Part shown: positions 59,452 through 64,000 of the stretch, piece after piece
Layout of the letters: every line of letters starts with the position of its first letter
How positions within the stretch are numbered: the first letter of the stretch is position 1
Assembly: GCF_002234595.1 (NCBI RefSeq)
Contig: NZ_NMUL01000043.1
Location: forward strand, 62,001 to 126,000
Length of the DNA: 64,000 nt
Direction: 5' to 3'
Source: Amycolatopsis vastitatis
GTDB taxonomy: Bacteria; Actinomycetota; Actinomycetes; Mycobacteriales; Pseudonocardiaceae
Position numbers and translations under genes: made by a program
The notes under the pieces: generated by a model
Database searches by the model: none
What the model was told of the DNA's origin: nothing
The model's input: the letters and a program-made list of their open reading frames with translations, nothing else

Positions 59452-60534
59452 ATGGCTGTCCTGCTCGCTATCGGCACGCGCAAAGGTCTGTGGCTGGCGA
59501 CCGGCTCGGACGACCGGACGAGCTGGGACGTGACCGGCCCGCACCACCCCATGACCGACGTGTACGCGGTCGGCATCGACACGCGCCGAGCCACACCCCG
59601 GCTGCTGGCCGGGATCACCAGCGAGCACTTCGGGCCGAGCGTGGCCACCAGCGACGACCTCGGCGCGACCTGGACCGAACCCGACCACGCCCCGATCTCG
59701 TTCCCGCCGGACACCGGTGAGTCGCTCGTCCGGGCGTGGCAGCTCGTGCCCGGCCCGGCGAGCGAGCCGGACGTCGTCTACGCCGGCACCGAACCGTCCG
59801 CCTTGTTCCGCTCCACCGACGGCGGCCGCACCTACGAGCTCGTCCGCGGCCTGTGGGACCACCCGCACCGCGCGCACTGGACACCCGGGGGCGGCGGCAA
59901 GGCGATCCACACGGTGCTCCCCCATCCGAGCGAGCCCGGCCGGATCACCGTGGCGATGTCGACCGGCGGCGTCTACCGCTCCGAGGACGGCGGCGAGTCC
60001 TGGCAGGCGAGCAACACCGGCATCAAGGCCGTCCACGTGCCCGACCCGTACCCCGAATACGGCCAGTGCGTGCACAAGCTCGCGCAGCACCCGGCCGAGC
60101 CGGACCGCCTGTACGCGCAGGTCCACCACGGCGTCTACCGCAGCGACGACGCCGGCGCGACCTGGCAGTCCATCGCCGACGGCCTGCCCGGCGACTTCGG
60201 CTTCCCGATGGTCGTCCACCCGCACCGGCCCGGGGTGATCTACACGTTCCCGCTGGTCGCGGACACGATGCGGTTCCCGCCGGGGGGCCGGTGCCGGGTG
60301 TACCGCAGCGAAGACGCCGGGAAGTCGTGGGAGGCGCTGGGGACGGGCCTGCCGGACGGGTACTGGGCCGGCGTCATGCGGGACGCGATGTGCACCGACG
60401 ACTTCGACCCGGCCGGGGTGTACTTCGGCTCGCGCACCGGCGACGTCTACGCCAGCCGCGACGACGGCGACAGCTGGCAGCTCGTCGTGGCGCACCTGCC
60501 CGACGTGCTGTGCGTCCGCGCCGCGAGGGTGTGA
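59452..60534 (+). CDS. BNR/sialidase-like beta-propeller protein
   Basis: A 360-residue protein made of beta-propeller blades with Asp-box motifs (SxDxGxTW), such as TSDDLGATW, STDGGRTYE, SEDGGESWQ, SDDAGATWQ, SEDAGKSWE and SRDDGDSWQ. There is no signal peptide, so it is probably cytoplasmic. It would be labelled exo-alpha-sialidase, but the Arg triad and Tyr of real sialidases are not evident; ligand binding is a better guess. It is followed after 3 bp by a MoaD/ThiS-like gene, a recurrent actinobacterial pair. ATG with AAGGAAG upstream. Confidence 0.85.
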   Translation: MAVLLAIGTRKGLWLATGSDDRTSWDVTGPHHPMTDVYAVGIDTRRATPRLLAGITSEHFGPSVATSDDLGATWTEPDHAPISFPPDTGESLVRAWQLVPGPASEPDVVYAGTEPSALFRSTDGGRTYELVRGLWDHPHRAHWTPGGGGKAIHTVLPHPSEPGRITVAMSTGGVYRSEDGGESWQASNTGIKAVHVPDPYPEYGQCVHKLAQHPAEPDRLYAQVHHGVYRSDDAGATWQSIADGLPGDFGFPMVVHPHRPGVIYTFPLVADTMRFPPGGRCRVYRSEDAGKSWEALGTGLPDGYWAGVMRDAMCTDDFDPAGVYFGSRTGDVYASRDDGDSWQLVVAHLPDVLCVRAARV

Positions 60535-60537
60535 GCC

Positions 60538-60822
60538 GTGCGGATCACCGTGCTGCTGCCGGGGACGCTGCGGGAGAAGGCCGGCGGCGAGTCCCGGCTG
60601 GACGTCGAGGTCGGCGAGCCGGCCACGCTGGGCGCCGTGCTCGACGCGCTGGCGCAGCGGTACCCGGCGCTGGAACGAAGGCTGCGCGACGAACAGGCGG
60701 GGCTGCGCCGGTACGTCAACTTCTACATCGACGGCGAGGAGTGCCGCCACCGCGGCGGCCCCGCGACAGTCCTGCGCGAGGACGCCGAAGTGCAGATCAT
60801 CCCGTCGGTCGCGGGAGGCTGA
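60538..60822 (+). CDS. MoaD/ThiS-like small sulfur-carrier protein
   Basis: A 94-residue beta-grasp protein that ends with the diglycine tail VAGG, needed for C-terminal activation by E1-like enzymes. Motifs: ITVLLPGTLREKAGG, TLGAVLDALAQRYPAL, YVNFYIDGEECRH. It is close to MoaD and CysO. Neither MoeB/MoaE nor CysM is near, so its sulfur acceptor is unknown. GTG start, 3 bp after the propeller gene; its 3' end overlaps the convergent MFS gene by 26 bp. Confidence 0.88.
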   Translation: MRITVLLPGTLREKAGGESRLDVEVGEPATLGAVLDALAQRYPALERRLRDEQAGLRRYVNFYIDGEECRHRGGPATVLREDAEVQIIPSVAGG

Positions 60823-62185
60823 GCTCGTCGAACAACCCCGCGGCCCGCTGGGCCGTCGCCGCCGCCCGGCGCCCGGTGCCGAGCAGGGCCAGCGCGAACA
60901 GCCCGGCACCGAGCCCGGCCACCAGCCACCACACGCCGTGCGCGGAGCCCGCGAGCGCGACGCCCAGCGTCGTGCCGGTCTGCCGGCCGGAGGACGCCAG
61001 CGAGGCGGCCACCCCGGCCATCGACCCCGGCATCCCGGAGACCGCGGTGTTGGTGATCGGCGGGTTGACCGTGCCGAGGAAGACGCCGAACAGCAGGAAG
61101 GTCACGAGGACCACGGGCAACGGCGTCGCCGGGCCGAGCCACGCCGACGTGACACCGCCCGCGGCGAGCGCGACGCCCGCGACGACGAGCGGCAGCCGCG
61201 GCCCGCGCGTGCCGACCAGCCGTCCGGTCTTCGGGGACAGGACGAGGACGAGCAGCCCGACCGGAAGCAGGCACAGCCCGGCCGCCAGCGCGGTCATGCC
61301 GCGCACCTCCTGGAGGTACTGGGTGGCGGTGAACAGGAAGATCCCGAACCCGCACAGAGCCAGCACCGCCATCAGGATCGCCGAGCTGAACGCGATGCTG
61401 CGGAACAGGCGCAGTTCCAGCAGCGGGTCGGCGCGGCGGGGTTCGTAGACCAGAATGCCCAGCACGCCGAGCCCGGCGAGGGCGAGCAGGCCGAGGATCG
61501 GCGCCGACGTCCAGCCCAGCCAGCGCGCTTCGATGAGGGCGTAGACGACACTGCCGAGCACGACGACCACGAGCACCTGCCCCACCGGGTCGAACCGGCG
61601 GGCCCGCGGCGCGCGGGACTCGGGCACGAACAGCGCGGTGGCGACCAGCGCGGCGACGACGATCGGGACGTTGACCCAGAAGACGGCGCGCCAGCCGAAG
61701 CCGTCGACGAGCGCGCCGCCGAGGATCGGCCCGAGCGCCAGCGCCAGGCCGGACATCGAGCCGAACACGCCGATCGCGCGGGCGCGTTCGGCCGGGTCGG
61801 GGAAGGTGGTGGCGACGATGGCCATCGCGACCGGGTTCAGCATGGTGCCGCCGGCGGCCTGCACGGCGCGCGCCGCGATCAGCCAGCCGATGCCGGGGGC
61901 CACGCTGCACAGCAGCGACCCGAGGCCGAAGACGGCCAGGCCGCACTGGAAGACGCGCTTGCGGCCGAACCGGTCGGCGGCCGAACCGGCGAGCACGAGG
62001 AACCCGGCCAGCACCAGCGTGTAGGCGTCGACCGTCCACTGCAGGCCGGAGACGGACGCGCCCAGGTCGCGGCGGATCGACGGCAGCGCGACGGTGACGA
62101 TGGAGATGTCCATCACCACGACGACGATGCTGGCGCAGCAGATCGCGAGCACGAGCGCCGGGCGGCGCGAAGTCGGAACGTTCAT
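60797..62185 (-). CDS. MFS exporter, DHA2 (EmrB/QacA) family
   Basis: A 462-residue transporter with about 13-14 hydrophobic segments. DHA2 motifs: MDISIVTVALPSIRRDL in TM1, AADRFGRKRVF (motif A) and GLALALGPILGGAL (motif C). It probably exports a drug or metabolite; substrate unknown. ATG start at 62185 with TAGCGT 7 nt upstream; leaderless. It is divergent from a MerR regulator across 24 bp and probably its target. Confidence 0.92.
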   Translation of the reverse strand: MNVPTSRRPALVLAICCASIVVVVMDISIVTVALPSIRRDLGASVSGLQWTVDAYTLVLAGFLVLAGSAADRFGRKRVFQCGLAVFGLGSLLCSVAPGIGWLIAARAVQAAGGTMLNPVAMAIVATTFPDPAERARAIGVFGSMSGLALALGPILGGALVDGFGWRAVFWVNVPIVVAALVATALFVPESRAPRARRFDPVGQVLVVVVLGSVVYALIEARWLGWTSAPILGLLALAGLGVLGILVYEPRRADPLLELRLFRSIAFSSAILMAVLALCGFGIFLFTATQYLQEVRGMTALAAGLCLLPVGLLVLVLSPKTGRLVGTRGPRLPLVVAGVALAAGGVTSAWLGPATPLPVVLVTFLLFGVFLGTVNPPITNTAVSGMPGSMAGVAASLASSGRQTGTTLGVALAGSAHGVWWLVAGLGAGLFALALLGTGRRAAATAQRAAGLFDELSLPRPTG

Positions 62186-62192
62186 GCGTCCG

Positions 62193-62202
62193 ACGCTAGG
62201 AT
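62193..62202. promoter_or_regulatory. Overlapping divergent -10 elements, MFS/MerR
   Basis: In ACGCTAGGAT the minus-strand TAGCGT (62198-62193) and the plus-strand TAGGAT (62197-62202) share the central TA. Each is 7 nt from its start codon (62185 and 62210). One promoter can be melted only at the expense of the other. Confidence 0.65.
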
Positions 62203-62209
62203 TTAGAGC

Positions 62210-62644
62210 GTGCTCGAAGTCAAATCGCCGATCCCCGCGGAGGGGCTGACCATCGCGGACGCGGCCCGCCGCACCGGCGTCAGCGCGCACACGCTGCGCT
62301 ACTACGAACGAGCGGGCCTGGTGGTGACCCAGGTCGACCGCACCAGCGGCGGACGGCGCCGCTACCGGCAGCTGGACCTGGACTGGATCAAGATCTGCAC
62401 CAAGCTGCGGGCGACGGGCATGCCGATCAAGACGATCCGCCGGTACGCGGACCTGGTCGCCGCCGGCCGCGGCAACGAACCGGAACGGCTGGCGCTGCTG
62501 GAGGAGCACCGCGCGGACGTGCTGGCCCGGCTGGCCGAGCTGCAGGAGAACCTGGCGCTGATCGACCGCAAGATCGGCGTGTACCGCGGCCGCCTGGAAG
62601 CGGGCGACGCGGACGGCCTCTGGGCGCCGGCCGGACCGCGCTGA
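62210..62644 (+). CDS. MerR-family transcriptional regulator
   Basis: A 144-residue regulator: an N-terminal HTH (TIADAARRTGVSAHTLRYYERAGLV), a wing (GGRRRYRQLDLDWI), then the coiled-coil dimer helix (about 85-125). No metal-binding cysteines, so an organic-ligand or non-metal sensor. GTG start with TAGGAT 7 nt upstream. Divergent from the MFS exporter, which it probably controls, since MerR proteins act on tightly spaced promoters. Confidence 0.9.
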   Translation: MLEVKSPIPAEGLTIADAARRTGVSAHTLRYYERAGLVVTQVDRTSGGRRRYRQLDLDWIKICTKLRATGMPIKTIRRYADLVAAGRGNEPERLALLEEHRADVLARLAELQENLALIDRKIGVYRGRLEAGDADGLWAPAGPR

Positions 62645-62646
62645 GC

Positions 62647-64000
62647 TCAGCCCGGCCGCGAAACCGGCGTCTCGATTCCCGCCAGAACGCCACCGCGGCG
62701 CTGCCACGCCTCTTCCGCGCCGGGGCCCAGGACCCGGCCCAGGTCCGGGCCGAGACCGAGACTGGCGCGGCTGAGCTGCGCCAGGTCGTAGAGCAGCCGG
62801 AAGGCACGCACGCGCCGCGGCCGCAGCGAGGGCAGCCACACGTCCTGCGCCTGGATGGTCGCGGGTCCGACGGTGAGCCCGATGGTGATCTTGCGACGGT
62901 CCACCGGCTCCGGCCGCCACCCGGCGTCGAGCGCCTTCTCCAGGTCGCGGGCGCGGGTCGCGAGCTCGTCGATGCCGAGGTCGCCGGTCCTGGCCAGTTC
63001 GCCCGTCTCGGCGAACCAGGCGCGCAGCCGGCGCGCCGGACGGGAATCGCGGAGCTCGAGGGCCCGCGGCAGGACGTCTTCCGGATCGGCCGACTCGGCG
63101 AGCACGGCGGCGAGGAACAGCGGCAGCCTGACCTCGGCGACCCGCCCACCGCCGGGAAACGCGCCGTCGATCCGCCGCCGGGCCTCGTCGACGTGTTCGG
63201 CCCGCCGTTCGTCCATGCGGCGGACGACGGCGTCCGGGTCCAGCCCGGCCGGAGCCCGGTACTCGACGAACGGCGCCCGCAGCGGGTGCGGTGCGTACGC
63301 GGCGTCCACGCACGCGGCGAGCCGGTCGTAGTAGCAGGCCGCCGCGATGTTGCGGATGAGGTCGATGCCCGCGACCGCCTTGTCGTGGACGTCTTTCCCG
63401 GCCACGCGGGTGAGGTCGAACGGATGCACGGCGAAGTCCTTCTTGACCGGCATCCACCCCTCGTGCCGGGCCGCCTCACTCAACTGCTTCAGCAGACGGC
63501 CGGTCTGCCGCGGGCCGTGCCGCCGCGCGAGGCGCGCCAAGATCCGGTAGAGGACGTGTCCCTCATCCGGCTCGCCGGCGACGATCTCGTAGATGCCCTG
63601 GTGCACCGTGTCGCAGCACAGGAGGTCGTCCGAGAAGCCGGTGCAGTAGTAGCCGTTGCTGATCTCCAGGTACGCGCCGACCGCGTGGTGCTCCTCCAGC
63701 GCGCGGACGTAGCCGCGGAACGCGTCGGTGCACGCGAGGTCCTGGGCGTACCGCAGGGTCTCGATGGCCAGGCCGGCGTGGTCGTACCCGTCGGCGAGGA
63801 GGGTCAGCAGCCCGGAGACGCCGTCGAGCCCGGCGGGCACCTCCGGTTCGCCTCCGGACTCGTTCGCCCAGGTGGGAATCCCGTAGGGGCCGACGCCGAT
63901 CCGGTCGTGGAGGACGATCGCCTGCACCAGCTGGGCGAGGGCGAGGACATCGGCGACCCGGCGCAGGTCGTCGGCGGCGGAGTAGTCGTTCTTCCCGAGG
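62647..64000 (-). CDS. Large protein of unknown function, 5' end off the window
   Basis: The frame is open from the stop at 62647 to the right edge, about 450 codons. It is mostly helical and rich in Ala, Arg, Leu and Asp, with DLACTDAFRGYVRALEEH, GYYCTGFSDDLLCCDTVHQG and PFVEYRAPAGLDPDA as distinctive stretches. I recognise no domain or catalytic motif and no signal peptide or membrane segment in the visible part. An internal GTG at 63927 is not a likely start because coding continues upstream of it (LGKNDYSAADDLRR). It ends 3 bp after the convergent MerR stop. Confidence 0.75.
   Translation of the reverse strand, partial: LGKNDYSAADDLRRVADVLALAQLVQAIVLHDRIGVGPYGIPTWANESGGEPEVPAGLDGVSGLLTLLADGYDHAGLAIETLRYAQDLACTDAFRGYVRALEEHHAVGAYLEISNGYYCTGFSDDLLCCDTVHQGIYEIVAGEPDEGHVLYRILARLARRHGPRQTGRLLKQLSEAARHEGWMPVKKDFAVHPFDLTRVAGKDVHDKAVAGIDLIRNIAAACYYDRLAACVDAAYAPHPLRAPFVEYRAPAGLDPDAVVRRMDERRAEHVDEARRRIDGAFPGGGRVAEVRLPLFLAAVLAESADPEDVLPRALELRDSRPARRLRAWFAETGELARTGDLGIDELATRARDLEKALDAGWRPEPVDRRKITIGLTVGPATIQAQDVWLPSLRPRRVRAFRLLYDLAQLSRASLGLGPDLGRVLGPGAEEAWQRRGGVLAGIETPVSRPG

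Noticed and set aside
59452..60534. True exo-alpha-sialidase
   Set aside because: Asp-box propellers are widespread. The arginine triad, Tyr/Glu pair and a secretion signal are not evident.

Overview
The window is about 72% GC and reads as chromosome from an actinomycete, most likely of the Pseudonocardiaceae (Amycolatopsis-like). The grounds are codon use with G/C at third positions, a mycothione reductase, an AfsR/SARP-type regulator, a lipoprotein penicillin-binding protein, and a gene order close to the Mycobacterium tuberculosis block that runs from mapB through the Rv2864c-type PBP, the Rv2867c-type GNAT, gcpE and rip1 to dxr. No tRNA, rRNA, CRISPR array, transposase, prophage or complete biosynthetic gene cluster was found.

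1-13 kb: an edge-truncated membrane protein coupled to proS, then many single genes and divergent pairs: VOC protein, hydroxyacid dehydrogenase, tandem GNAT, yaaA, FAD oxidoreductase, SUFU-domain protein, a TetR/methyltransferase operon with a visible operator, LysR/metallo-beta-lactamase-fold pair, phytoene-dehydrogenase-like oxidoreductase, RIO kinase. 13-22 kb: DEAD-box helicase with a long leader, a lone bioF, an inverted array of 21-bp repeats, ElaA-type GNAT, secreted trypsin-like protease, M15 lipoprotein peptidase, mycothione reductase, and a CynX-type transporter divergent from a GntR regulator. 22-25.5 kb: a compact operon of a ribbon-helix-helix regulator, a DUF4097 protein and a DrrA/DrrB-type ABC exporter, preceded by five 8-bp palindromes in 11-bp phase.

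25.5-35 kb: the conserved housekeeping block on the minus strand (dxr-rseP-ispG, then GNAT-PBP-map), interrupted by an inserted AraC/VOC/DUF4177/small-protein segment. 35-45 kb: secreted cyclophilin, DUF6881 gene, a frameshifted gene, a 14-TM exporter, a gene-poor stretch with two kinds of repeat, a MocR regulator/methyltransferase divergent pair, and a 1083-residue HTH-SARP-NB-ARC-TPR regulator. 45-54 kb: oxidoreductases with their regulators (TetR/SDR with twin operators, P450-LysR, SDR, DUF1295 protein), threonine synthase, ArsC-like protein, TetR-crotonase operon. 54-64 kb: an ECF42-type sigma factor with two DGPF/YCII genes bearing similar candidate promoters, a membrane protein-XRE-dehydrogenase operon with a strong leaderless promoter and operator, an M48 protease, an NmrA-type protein, a beta-propeller/MoaD-like pair, an MFS exporter/MerR pair whose -10 elements overlap, and an unidentified large gene running off the right edge.

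Two themes recur. Many genes appear leaderless: a TAnnnT-like -10 element sits 6-7 nt before the start codon. Several divergent pairs are packed so tightly (24-57 bp) that their promoters must overlap, which suggests mutually exclusive or jointly repressed transcription.
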